Shown here: positions 1 to 11,300 of the stretch, piece after piece | Layout of the letters: each line of letters begins with the position of its first letter | How positions within the stretch are numbered: the first letter of the stretch is position 1 | NCBI RefSeq assembly: GCF_000003815.2 | Contig: NC_049981.1 | Coordinates: 9,279,828-9,343,827 of the forward strand | DNA: 64,000 nt | DNA from: Branchiostoma floridae | Lineage: Eukaryota; Chordata; Leptocardii; Amphioxiformes; Branchiostomatidae | Direction of reading: 5' to 3' | Position numbers and translations under genes: made by a program | Notes under the pieces: model-generated | Told to the model about the DNA's origin: nothing | Seen by the model: only the letters and a program-made list of their open reading frames with translations | Database searches by the model: none

Positions 1-460
1 CGGAAGACCGGGTCTTCCCTCATCAGCTTCTCTAGCCTCTCCTCTATGGTACTCGTGGTATTGTTCATATCTGCATTCGGAGGACAGCCTCCCTTGCGCC
101 TCGCGGGAATCACGTACCGCGGGATCTCCGACTTCGCCTCCCCGGTACACCTCTTGTCCTCCCCCAACTCTCTGCTACTCTGCTGAGCTGATACAGGACA
201 CTGTTCACCTCCGGCAGCTCTCCCGGCCCTGTCTCCTTGCCTACTGGCCTGGGCTGTCATCTTAAGTGCTACTCCGTAGTCATTACCCAGCAGCACCGGA
301 TATGGTGTATCCATTACACCAACTCTCATCATCCGGACATCTCCGCCCATCTGCAGCTTGACTCTCGCCGTGGGGATTGTATCGACTTTACCATTAGCTA
401 ACCTCACTCTGACGGTGTTTTCCTGGTAAAGCTCCCATGGTACAAGCCTGCGATTGACAA
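1..460 (-). pseudogene. Retropepsin continuation and linker of the same retroelement
   Basis: Reverse-strand translation left of the GTTTA microsatellite stays open and continues the protease, ending its core with PVLLGNDYG, the flap/C-terminal signature of Gypsy-type retropepsins. A linker rich in Ser, Arg and Gly follows, up to the window edge. It is separated from its active-site half (DTGCS, near 515-535) by the 50-bp repeat, which brings a stop codon. Confidence 0.7.
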
Positions 461-481
461 GTTTAGTTTAGTTTAGTTTAG

Positions 482-510
<29 letters not shown>
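461..510. repeat. (GTTTA)10 microsatellite inside the retropepsin frame
   Basis: Ten perfect GTTTA units. They lie exactly between the two halves of the protease coding sequence, and the reverse strand reads TAA immediately next to them. Confidence 0.97.
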
Positions 511-512
<2 letters not shown>

Positions 513-1619
513 ACACAAACGTCATGGAGCACCCTGTATCCCGGTACATTTTTACCTGGTGACCATTCACCCACCCGCTGTTGCTGTACCTGCTGCAACT
601 GTCCTTGCCCGAAGTCTCGTCAGTATGTTGAGCGAACATGCCTGTCTCTGGGGAGGTCTGTAGGTTTGGGCAATCCGCTCTCACATGCCCTATTTCCTTG
701 CAGTGGTAACACTCGCCCTGGAAACCATCCGAACTCGTACCATAGCCTCGTGCTGGTTTAGGCTGATACGCTTTCGTCTTGCTGAAATTAGACTGGGAGT
801 TGGAGGTCCTACCCACCGACCTGGGAGGGTTGCGCGAGCCGGCGCCTTCCGATAGACCGCGACCATGTGCTAACAGGTACTGTTCGCTCATCTTGCCCAA
901 CTCCTTCAGGGACGCTGGCTTCCTCTCCCTGACGTAAATTGCAAGCTCCATGGGGCATAGGTCTAAGAACTGTTCCTGGACGATCAGGTCACGGATTCCG
1001 TCGTATGTCTTGGGGACGTCTGACAGCTCGATCCACCTGTCGAGGTAGTGGCTCAGACGTACGATATACTGATCAGGCGCTTCCCCTCCCTGACTCCCTG
1101 AGGAAGCTCCGACCTGAACATCTTCCGGAATCCATCCTCAGTAAGCTCATACCTCTTTAAGATGGCCTCCTTCACCTTCTTGTAGTCTTTCGCCTCCTCG
1201 TCACTCAGCCTACCATAGACGTCCAGAGCGTTTCCCGACAGCAAGGCGCTGAGCGAGGACGCCCACGTGTTCTCTGCCCACTGGTGAGCGCGAGCGAAAC
1301 GCTCGAATCTCAAGAGATAAGCATCTACCCTCTCTCCCTCCACGAAGCTGGGAAGCCTCGGCGCTTTTGCCTTGACTGTATCACCCGCGCCTTCCTTCGC
1401 CTCGTTGGCATGGTAGTCGTATTGCGCCTGTTTCAACTTCAAGGTTTCCATCTCCAGCTCATGCCTTCTCTGAGCCTCCTCAGCCTCTTTCTTTGCTTCT
1501 CTCTCTCTTGCCCTTTCATCCCTCTCATGGGCTTGCTGCTCTTCCACAAATTTGAGAATTGCCGGCCCCTCCAGGCCCATCTCCTTGGCCTGTGCTATTA
1601 GCTTGTCCATGGCTGACAC
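511..1619 (-). pseudogene. Retrotransposon gag polyprotein, frameshifted
   Basis: The first open segment (1053-1619) starts MSAMDKLIAQ and has a long Glu/Arg/Lys-rich coiled coil (about residues 25-70), then a SCAN-like helical part with the motif LPSFVEGERVDAYLLRFERF. It goes out of frame at a run of G near 1086. The downstream segment (open at 511-951) resumes the expected protein in another frame, carries the CCHC knuckle (about residues 82-95 of that segment) and reaches the protease DTGCS. The two open segments are therefore one broken gene and not two genes. A single-base loss in the G-run is the simplest explanation; a sequencing or assembly error there is possible. Confidence 0.8.
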
Positions 1620-2690
1620 TGGTAGAGAGCTGGCCGAAACGTATTATCCCTAATACAGCTCAATGCAGAGGCCCTGGCCTTACTTTAACAGAGTCTAGGT
1701 GGAACTTCTGGCTCCTACCCCTAAGACTATACTGAACTGTCCCTACCGAGCAAAACAGAACTATCGTTATAACAGATGATGGTAATCACGCACAAGATGA
1801 ACACAGCAAGCACGGCTTATATATGTAACAACAAAGAACCGTACCGTTATGCTACAATTTCTGGCCCAGCACAATGTATTCTACCGTATACCATTGCCTA
1901 AACCAGGTTGGGATACCATCTAATAACCACCCCTTATACTAGCTGAACGGTCCCCAACAGAACAGTGATATCTAAACCAGATGTAGTGAGATACTGTCTC
2001 CTGTCAGTGAGGTACAAAAACACACAGGATACAGGAATTTGGGTCAAAGGGAATTATCAAAACAAACTGTGTACAGATAGAGACTCCATCCTAGACGATC
2101 CTGAGTTCAATCTTACATAAGTATGCCAAACTAGAAATAATGACAAAAACCACCAACTGTTCGCAGCTCTTGTAGTTCTCCCTTTCTCTCACAGTTCTAC
2201 ATGTAAGTAACTGTTCAAGTTCAGTTTATACAGATCAGGGCCGGCCGTCCTCTTGCCTGGAACCCCCGTGCTTGGAACCCGACTCCTCTTGGTCTCGTAC
2301 GCTGAACGCTGCCTCCCGCAGACAGCCGCTAGAAAGGTTCCACTGGAAAGTTCTCCGGACTCAGTCTCTCTGCCTCTACACCACGGTCGATCCCCAAATC
2401 TCTACCTCTATCTTCTGAGATTTTGATCCCACCGTCTCCAGGGCCACCTGAGTCCTTCCGAATTCTTCCTGTCCTGCTTCTGTTGGCCACGACAACCGGA
2501 GACTGTCCACGTGCGAAACAGATCCGCAGATCCAACCTTGCACCCAAGCTCTGCACCAAAGCAAACGCAAGGTCCTGCTCCAATCTTCCAGTTTCCACGC
2601 TCAGCTCCAAATCCTCCCTGGTGCTCCGCTGAATCAAGCCGACATACGCCAAATGATAGAAGGTTCGTTCAGAAGTAAGAGTTCAGCACG
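1620..2690 (-). other. 5' untranslated/LTR region of the retroelement (unresolved)
   Basis: About 1.07 kb upstream of the gag start. It holds no recognisable host gene. A 107-codon open frame at 2329-2652 (minus) is GC-rich and has no motif I recognise. An LTR probably lies here, but its partner would be outside the window, so limits and primer-binding site cannot be fixed. Confidence 0.35.
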
Positions 2691-2695
2691 GTGAC

Positions 2696-3722
2696 CGCCC
2701 TATGTTCCGAAATCCCTATGTTCCGAAATCCCTATGTTCCGAAATCCCTATATTCCGAAATCCCTATGTTCCGAAATCTCTATGGAAGTGTTCCAACACA
2801 CTAGCGTACCGACTATCGTTGTACAGCGACCATTGGGAGTCGACCAAAGCTACATAAGTCCAGGCTGCGGACACACTGTCAGCAAAATAGGAAGTTGCGG
2901 CCTATATATTATATCACGTTACCATCTTTAGATATTCTCCTTTATGGGTTATTTGGGATGTCTTGAAATCTGCTAAAACTATGATAATAACAGAGGACTA
3001 ACGTTACCGCCATTGCAGATTTTAGCCGCAAACTTTTCTTTACAAATAGGCAATTCTAAACGCGCATCATCGGCAAACATTTAAATGTATCATTTTTGTA
3101 ACGCACCTAACCTCGTACCAGTTTGATAGCATCATAATTTCAACAAAATTCTTGACGAGGAAATAAAAAGATACACTCATGCATGAAAATGACATACGAT
3201 ATTTGCATAATTGCATGTATACTAAAAAATTATTTTTAGATTATACGCGATTATCTCGTTTACCCACAAATCAATCAAAAACGAGACCAGGTAAATGGTT
3301 TACGTTAAATGCGGTTAGCAAATGATACATAAAGAAAAGTTTCAGCATAAATTTGCGATTGAGTTTGGAGTCTTTGGACTCTGTTTCAGGTGCTAGAAAA
3401 AGGTTGAACTTTTATAAGTATTCTAGTTTATTTCTATAAATAAAAATGAATTAGAATTCGAATTTCAGGTGTTTTCAGCTCAGTGTGACCCATGCGACCG
3501 TCGGAATCGGGTCGGCGTTCAGGCCGGTTATCATCGGGAAACTGTATGGCTTCGTGGGTATTGGCTATCGACTTGTACACTCCATCCATAACGTCCTTGA
3601 TCCATGTTACATGTACATGATTATAGCTGTGTGTCACAACACTCACATACAATTTCGGAACATAGAGATTTCGGAACAAAGGGATTTCGGAATTTAGGGA
3701 TTTCGGAACATAGGGCTTGAAC
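2696..3722. mobile_element. Non-autonomous element with inverted minisatellite ends
   Basis: At 2701-2785 a 17-bp unit (CCCTATGTTCCGAAATC) is repeated about five times; at 3657-3715 the reverse complement of the same unit is repeated about four times. The roughly 0.9 kb between is AT-rich with no coding frame. Sequence just inside the two arrays is weakly similar in inverted orientation. This suggests a foldback-type DNA element. No target-site duplication was identified. Confidence 0.5.
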
Positions 3723-3727
3723 CAGCA

Positions 3728-4048
3728 TCCAATCCGGGTGATTTGAAGTGAATCACCGACAGAAGGATTTGCACCAACGCACACCGCACCATCGCACGTG
3801 TGGGGGTTCTTTAACGTGCATGGGGTCTGGCTCTCCCCATACACGGGGCCTCCATTTAACGTCCTATCCGAGGGACGGCCCTAGCCGAAGCTAGGTACTC
3901 ATTTTCACCTAAGTAAAGAGGAAGTGAGGAAGAAAGCCGTGTAAAGTGCCTTTCCCAAGGGCACAAGATCGATAACACGGCAGCCGGATTCGAACCCGCA
4001 ACCTCTCGGTTCCGAGGCGAACACACTACCACTGTGCTACGCGGTCCC
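3728..4048 (-). mobile_element. tRNA-derived SINE
   Basis: On the minus strand the element begins with a tRNA-like head: an A-box-like TAGCACAGTGG (about 4029-4039) and a perfect B box GGTTCGAATCC (3986-3996). A conserved body follows, with TGCCCTTGGGAAAGGCACTTT split across about 3945-3965 and a GGACGTTAAATGGAGGCCCC segment near 3848-3867. The same body occurs in the copies near 29978, 30708 and 35884. Confidence 0.85.
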
Positions 4049-4207
4049 AGGAATCTTCTGCTCAGTAATCCAGTAGTTTGCAGAATCTGAAGCAAACAAG
4101 TACTGGCTACAAAACAAGTACTCAAATGCAATTCCACATTTAGTTGATCACAACCTGTTCTTTCAGAATTCTGCCAATGACAAGAAATTGCCACAAAAAG
4201 GCCTTAC

Positions 4208-7200
4208 GAATTATTTGCTCCATAGCAGAAAAGCAGATGTGGCAGTCCATGGTGTCCGCAGGAAAGAAGAAGGGGTCAGCATCGCATATGGTGGTGGTCA
4301 GGATCTCTGCACTCCACACTACCAGACCATCGCTGCTGACCCGAACAGGTACGTCCTTTTGTAGGCCTCGATGGGTGACATCAGCACTGGGAAGTAAATT
4401 AATTCATGAGCTTCTACTTCCCATTTATTTCCATTTAAAAATGCATACTTTTTATGGGCGCGTTCCATATGGAACTACAAAAAAGTATATTGATATTATT
4501 CATTCTATTTTGGACACATTTAAAAAATGGCAACAACATCTATACACCATGTCTCTTTTTATGGTTATCACAAACCGCAGTTAAGTCTCGCGTCGCAAGA
4601 GGCACTGTCTCGCTGCTAGCATACAAAACCCAGCACTACTCTACCCCAGCGTGGGGATGCCGAAAAACTCATTTCCAGTTATAAAAAAGCTAGCTTGATT
4701 AAACCTCGCTTATAGCAGCCCGCCCAACATCCACCGTTCTCTGCGGGGAGGGGCCAGTTACAGCCCTGGACAGCAGCGTTTGTGTTACAGACTACAAACT
4801 TGAGAGTTGGCTTAAGCCCCGGTCACAAAGCGCGTACGATTCCTTGCGATGGACTATTCCGCATATCGTACGATGAGCGCAGTACATCGCAACAAAATCG
4901 TAAGCATCGCAAGCCATCGTAACGCATCGGATGGTGTTCAAAATTTTTCCAGCGTCGCACGATGTTTCACTTGTGTCTCTTCTGTATAGCCGTCTGACCG
5001 CTTTTGTGCTTCTTTAACCAACAAACATCATGGTGGACGTAGCTGTTAAATACCTTCCTATAATATCTTTAACTGTAAAAATAAATTAAAAAAGACCATG
5101 ACAACAATATTACAAGCAAAAGTTCAAATCAAGCGTGAGTACTGGTATGGTTATCTCGGCCTGCTTGCCGGCTCTACGTGTCAGGCTCTTTCGAAGATCG
5201 TATCATGATATGCTATCAACAAAAAGATGCCATCATACAAAAATCAAATGATAAGCATTATATCATATATATTTCCGACTCATAGAGCCTGCCTTTATGT
5301 TCGAGTTGTCCCCATGGTTATTACGATTATGGTAAACTGACCCAAGAGTGCCAAGACCGACGAGAGCTAAGATTTGATCTAATTATAAACTCACGTGCAT
5401 GAAGCGATCAAACTAGTGTCTGCATCACCTGTGCGTGACGCGCTGTTCTCTGGTTGCGACTGTGGCAGTTGCGACTGATATATTTCCCCTTTTCGTCAAT
5501 ATCGACAATATCAGGTAAAACTGAAACCATCACAACATACTAAAAAATCATAAATCTATAACCTCATCAGTAGACAAAAATTGCCGTAATGAACTCTGCT
5601 ATGGGGGCAAATAAAACCTTACGACGATAGCGAAATTTTGAACATGTTCAAAATCCATTTCAGCTCTATTTTTCGCCATACGACGCTCCCCGATTTACTA
5701 TGATTCACTGCGATTGACACAGGCACGCTCTTATGACCTCATCGTACGATCCACTACGCGCTTTGTGACCACGGCTTTATATACTTAAACCATTGCTTCC
5801 GATTTTCTTCCGACGTACGTCGCACTGCGATTATCCTGCGCATCGGAAGGAATCGCAAGGAATCGTACGCGCTTTGTGACCGGGGCTTTAGCTAAAACTG
5901 TATTTCTCACCACTATAGATAAACTGCCCGCGAAAGTAAGGCCCCGGTCACAAGAATCGTACGATTGACTGCGATGGAGGTTTTATGCGCGGTATAAGCC
6001 AGTACGTCGTAAGTCGGGCAAGAATCGGAAGCAATGATTTAAATATATAAAACCGTGGTCACAAGGATCGTAGCGCATCGTACGATGAGGTCATAAGAGC
6101 GTATCTGCGTCAATCGCAGGTAAATCATAGTAAATCGGGGAGCATCCTATGACGAAAATAGAGCTGAAATGGATTTTGAATATGTTCAAAGTTTCTCCAT
6201 CGTCGTACGATTTTTTATTGCCCCCATAGCAGACTTCATTATGGCCATTTTTGTTGTACTGATGATGTTAAAGATTCTTAAATTTTTAGCATGCGGTCAT
6301 GGTTTCAGTTTTCCCTGATATTGTCGATGTTGTCGAAAAAGGAAATCTATCAGTCACAATTGTTCACAATAGAACTAGAGAACAACGCGCCCGTAGAAGA
6401 GCCTGCCTTCAAGGTAATATTTTCCACGTGGCAGATTCAGTATCACGCACAGGTGATGCATACATTAGTTTGATGGCTACATGCACGTGAGTTCATAATT
6501 AGATCAGATCTCATCTCTCGCCGTTCTCGGTCAGTTTACCATAATCGTAACCATGGGGACAACTCGAACAGAAAGGCAGGTTTATGATATAATGCTTATG
6601 ATATGATTTTTGTCTGATGGCATTTTTCTTGATAGCATATCATCACAAAAAAGCAAAACATGATTTTCGAAAAAGCCTGACTCGTAGGGCCGGTACGAAG
6701 GCCGAGATAACCATGCTAGTACTTGTGCTTGATTTGAACCTTTGTTTGTAAGACTCGTGCTATTATGGTTTCTTTTTATTTGTTTTTTTTACAGTGAAAG
6801 TCATTATAGAAAGGTATTCAACAGCTAGGTCCACATTTGGTTGTTAAAGAAGCACAAAAACGGTCAGGCGGCTATTCAGAAGAGATACAAGTGAAAAATC
6901 GTACGACGCTTGGAAAATTTTGAACATCATCCGATGCTCTGCGATGGCTGATTTTGCTTACGATTTAGCTGCGATTTCCTGCAATCATCGTGCGATATGC
7001 GGAATATGCCATCGCAATGACGTCGTACGATTCTTGTGACCGGGGCTTAAGTAAGTTGTGAAGTAAACTTTAATCCAACCATTGTCTTTCTGGGCCGGCA
7101 ATCTTCTAAAGTATACGCTCGTAATACACGAATGAGACCATAAAAAAATATAAGGTCATGTTGATTTGGTTATAAAGGACTACTTCGGGAAACCCAAAAC

Positions 7201-8194
7201 TGATGCGAGCGCGAGATAAAGTTGCCTTCATTATGAAATTTAAGTGGTTAGGAAGGTTGAAAAATGATTCAACACACAGGGAACGGTATACGTATACTGG
7301 ACAATAGATTCTTCATTTTTGTTCTTCTATATCTTCTTCTTTGACCTTGGCGCCCTATAACGTTGATGTACGTTTTTCTTTTATATATTTTCCGGCATGT
7401 ATTTTTTCATTTTGCAGCTGCTTTGTACGATCTACATTATGATTGAAAGCCTTTTTTCTTCACAGACTGGCCGAAAATTGACGCGCACGCGGATGTCATC
7501 TTTATAATAAAATCGTGGCCTGATGTGCATTTTGTTATATAATGGACTGGCCTCTAGCAGGTCTGTTACGAATGACTTGCAAGATTAATACTGTTACTGC
7601 AACTGTAGAAATTTTTTAACATACTTCTGATGAAGCAAATCAATTCTTTTGAACCAGCCATGCCTATAAGATTTACTAGTACGTACTTCCTCTTTAGGGT
7701 GAATGATGGTGTCCAAATTCTGCTGCCCAGAACGCGGAAAGTCTTGATGCCACCAAAGTACTTTGGGTTCCATTTCAACCGACCGTCCTGCCATTTCTAG
7801 AGGAAATATCATTTAGTTGTGCAAACAACAATAAAATAGAAACACTTGCAAATTTTGAAAGTGCAAAATTATGTAACTAGAATGTGTCCACAACACATGA
7901 TGTCAAACTGTATCAACTCACGAAATCGACGACTACAGATGCGACCAGCTGTTCCTTCTTCTCATCCTGAAAGAACATTTACAGCATGTGGTAAGATACA
8001 ATTTTGCCACCACAAGGTGCCACCGCATCTGTTAATTGCAAAACAGGAATCTATCACGTGTATACAGTTACTAGTACTTACCAAGTCGATGATCTGCTCT
8101 ACAGATCCATTGAAAAAGATGGTAATGTTCTCGGGCGCTAAACCGGCATTTTGGGTGTCTAGCACCTCTTCTTGTAGCCTTTGCTTATGATCGA
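4208..8194 (-). CDS. Cys-loop (nicotinic-type) ligand-binding domain, four exons, C-terminus outside window
   Basis: Exons 8082-8194 (N-terminal helix, PENITIFFNGSVEQIIDL), 7922-7966 (DEKKEQLVASVVVDF), 7687-7796 (KWQDGRLKWNPKYFGG to RIWTPSFTLKR) and 4208-4386 (NADV to VSSDGLVVW, then ICDADPFFFPADTMDC). The Cys-loop has exactly 13 residues between its cysteines and an FPxD motif. The 45- and 110-bp exon sizes equal exons 3 and 4 of vertebrate nicotinic receptor genes. The loop A aromatic (Tyr of LLYN) is replaced (LKRN), so classical acetylcholine binding is doubtful. Two MITEs (4815-7047) fill the last intron. No M1-M4 exon is visible to the left, where a SINE and a retroelement lie. Confidence 0.87.
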
Positions 8195-8309
8195 CTATTA
8201 AAGAAGGGGTAAAGTGTATGCTCATTATTTTGATAATGGCAAGTATCATTGACAGCCTAACGACAACATGTCAACTATTACGTTTGCAAAGAGGGTTATG
8301 TTTTCGGGG

Positions 8310-8386
<77 letters not shown>

Positions 8387-11300
8387 TGCGTGTGCTTGCG
8401 AACTCGATAAGTCGTGGGAAGTCGTGGGATGATATTTTCAAGTCTTTACAATATGGTAGGGTTTGGGGCACCTTAGCGTTTTTTCATGGTACTGCAGCGG
8501 AACAGGGTTTTGACTTTATGTGGTACATGTAGATTTATCTTTTACTTGGTAAGCAGTGTCATAACTTTGGAGCAACTAGCCGTTTTTCTTAACTGCAACT
8601 GCTCAACTGCTTTTTGTTGCAGACTTTGAAAGGAAATAACGCAGGAAGCTTGAGGGTTTGATGGTTGGTCATGACTTTTGGCATGTAAATAGAGACGATA
8701 GACATTGTTAAATGCTAATGATGCAGGAATTTATAAAAACTATACAAATGTGCACAATAAATGACCAAATACTGCAATTCCATAGTGATAAATAAGTTAA
8801 ACTTGGATTTCATAATTGCGGAATCAGAAAGTTTAGCAAATCACAGCCTCATTAACATTTTTTTAATGGAAAACTGCAATTGCCTTCTTTGCCCTAAAGT
8901 TATTACTTTGAACAGATATATTATTTCGATAGCTTACATAACTAACATAAATGGTGACTTAATTTGCATAATCAATGAGAAACATTTATAATATGTCAGT
9001 CGTAAAGGTCTAACATCATTCGGCGAACGTTATTGCTTGTTCAGAACTGTTTTTAAAGACTGTTTGAAACTCACCTGAACAACTGGGCTTGTCATATTGC
9101 CAAACGCCTCCTTTGGTGCACCTCACCTCCTTGTTGTAACCTGTGGTCAGGGTGTACCCCTCGTTGCAAGTGAAAGTGACCCTTTCTCCTACGTAGTAGA
9201 ACCTCTTCTTAGGGCTTCTCTTGCCGTAGTTTGGAGGACCTCTGTCCCAACATACGTCCTCATCTGTACGTGTGTGATGAGCACATGGCTTGGTAGGTGA
9301 GTGGATGTACCATTGATAATTTTGGTACAGATCTACTTAAACTACTATAGCAAATTAATAACATAAAGGGGTTATATATACATATGTCACAGGGGAGATT
9401 GGAATCCGGGGGAATTCAGAATTCCCCTAGGAGAGATTTGAATTCCCATCTCCACTAGGGAAATTGGAATTCCAATCTCCCCTAGGCGATTCTGGAATTC
9501 TCCTAGGAGACATTGGAATTCCAATTATCCCTAGTGGAGATTGGAATTCTACCAGGACAATCTTCGATTCTACAGCTACCAGGAGAAATCCAGATTAGAT
9601 GAAATTGTTTCGGAACGTAGACTGAATGATTTCACAACTTCTAATCATAGGAGGTAAGGTTACGTACATTACAAACTATTCCAGGTGAATCACTTCATAT
9701 TTTAGACAGTACATTTTGGCATGCCACTTGCTACATTGAAACTACATTTTATGTTGTCCATTTCTGCAAATTTGGAACTGACTTTGGAGAGGAAAATTAG
9801 CTCTTGCATGTATGTATGGAGTCACTAACCTGTAATGGTCGTATGCAAATATACATGTAGATACATATTTCGCACATACAATAGTAATAGTACATGACTA
9901 ATATTTTCAAGCATAACATGGCGAAAAGTTCATTAACCCCATCATTCGTCTCCCTCGTAATTTCAAAACGGCTTACGATCACCAGATTTATAGGGGATTA
10001 TGCACTCGTATGGTTTTATCTTTTCTGCAGTTTTGGCATCGTTAGGGACTTCCGTTAAAGGCATTTAATAAAACGTTGACTTGTAAGGTTGTCTTCTTGA
10101 TATTCAAGTCTGCGAACTCTTCTGTTGCCAATGACGACGAAAATATGACGTCAGAAAATGACGTCATATGTCGGCCATCTTGGATCGGCAATCTTGAATT
10201 TTCTAAAATATTTTTTTTCTCTTTATAACCCCCAAACCCAGTAGAAGTGGACTAAAACGTTCATATTAATGTGTTTTGTAAAGACATAAAAGATGTTTGA
10301 CAGAATTTGAGTGAAAATAAATTGATATTACCGTCGCTAAAGACATGGCCCACCGCTCCTGGATTTTCCCAAAAGACGCCCCAATGCAACGTCATCAAGT
10401 TAACATAGATTATGAATACTTTATCATAAATATAACATGAAATTACATAGGATGCCAATGATAAAGGAAAAGTTTTCTCTAGCAAGAAAACCTTGAAACT
10501 TCATTATTTAAACCGAAATGAGTATACTTGCTAAGATATGCCTGTCAAAAATCCGTTGCCATGGCAACACTAAAAATAACAAACTCACCGTTTTACCGTA
10601 GAATTGTTACCAAAAATAGTCTAGGAGAAGTCATTAAATTTGGTAGCCCTAGCACATCTAATCTTAGCCAAAAAGCACATGTGGTAATTTTCAGATACGG
10701 TAAATGATCGACCAAATCAAAACAAGAAATTGAACTCACAGAATAATAAGAATCGTTCTATACTAAATTATTATCTTTGAGATTAAAAGTGTGTATTTTT
10801 TTGACTGCTCACTGCATGTAATGACGCCACATTCCTCTTGGCTACCGTCTTCGAGTAAACAGAATGGCCGCTCGAGACCGGTAGGGTTGCGGCAGTAGTT
10901 GTTATCCAGGTTAGCCCAGTGGTACTCTGCCATGTAGTTATCAGTTGACCACTCCACACAATCTGCCCCAGATGCAGTCTTATGCCAATGTCCACGATAG
11001 TTTATTCCATTGCCATGGTAGCAAACTAAGGGTGACAATGAATCATAGATTAAGTGCTGATCATATAAACCCCTAAATATATTGCGGCAATAGAATGTAA
11101 CCAGAAAACCAGGCACGAATTCCAGAAAAGTAATTTGTTACTGGAAAGGCATCATTTTCGAGAAAATGCAGATTGTTTTCCGTGTACCTTTTGTCAAGCT
11201 ACTCGCACACAATACCACACCATTAAGCCACATGACATCTACTTGGTTTTTGGGCCAGGTCAAAAGCATAATTTTATTATACCATTAGGCTCGCCATATG

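Larger units (their letters stand above)
1..1619 (-). mobile_element. Gypsy-like LTR retrotransposon fragment, gag to start of pol
   Basis: Reading leftward, this is the 5' coding part of a retroelement: a gag with a charged coiled-coil start, a SCAN-like capsid region, a CCHC zinc knuckle (CYHCKEIGHVRADC), then an aspartic protease beginning at DTGCS and continuing past a microsatellite to the typical LLGNDYG segment near 275-290. The element runs out of the left edge, so reverse transcriptase and integrase are not seen. It is broken by a one-base frameshift near 1086 and by a repeat insertion at 461-510, so this copy is not functional. The family assignment rests on domain order and motifs; no LTR pair can be seen. 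Confidence 0.85.

Noticed and set aside
3434-3844. Minus-strand 136-codon frame
   Set aside because: It spans the SINE end and the minisatellite end of a neighbouring element; not a gene.
3980-4048. Possible functional tRNA gene on the minus strand
   Set aside because: A and B boxes are present, but the anticodon arm does not pair properly and the sequence continues into a SINE body shared with other copies.
6291-6490. Short frames inside the second Harbinger-like MITE
   Set aside because: They are not conserved as frames in the inverse copy 4815-5887 and have no transposase motif.
8218-8532. Cys/Val and Thr/His-rich frames over GT tracts (also at 21130-21363 and 24204-24562)
   Set aside because: Pure translation of dinucleotide repeats.
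10130-10170. Paired TGACGTCA-like sites (ATGACGTCAGAAAATGACGTCA)
   Set aside because: They resemble CRE sites but lie deep in an intron of the mosaic gene without other promoter marks; chance or repeat origin cannot be excluded.
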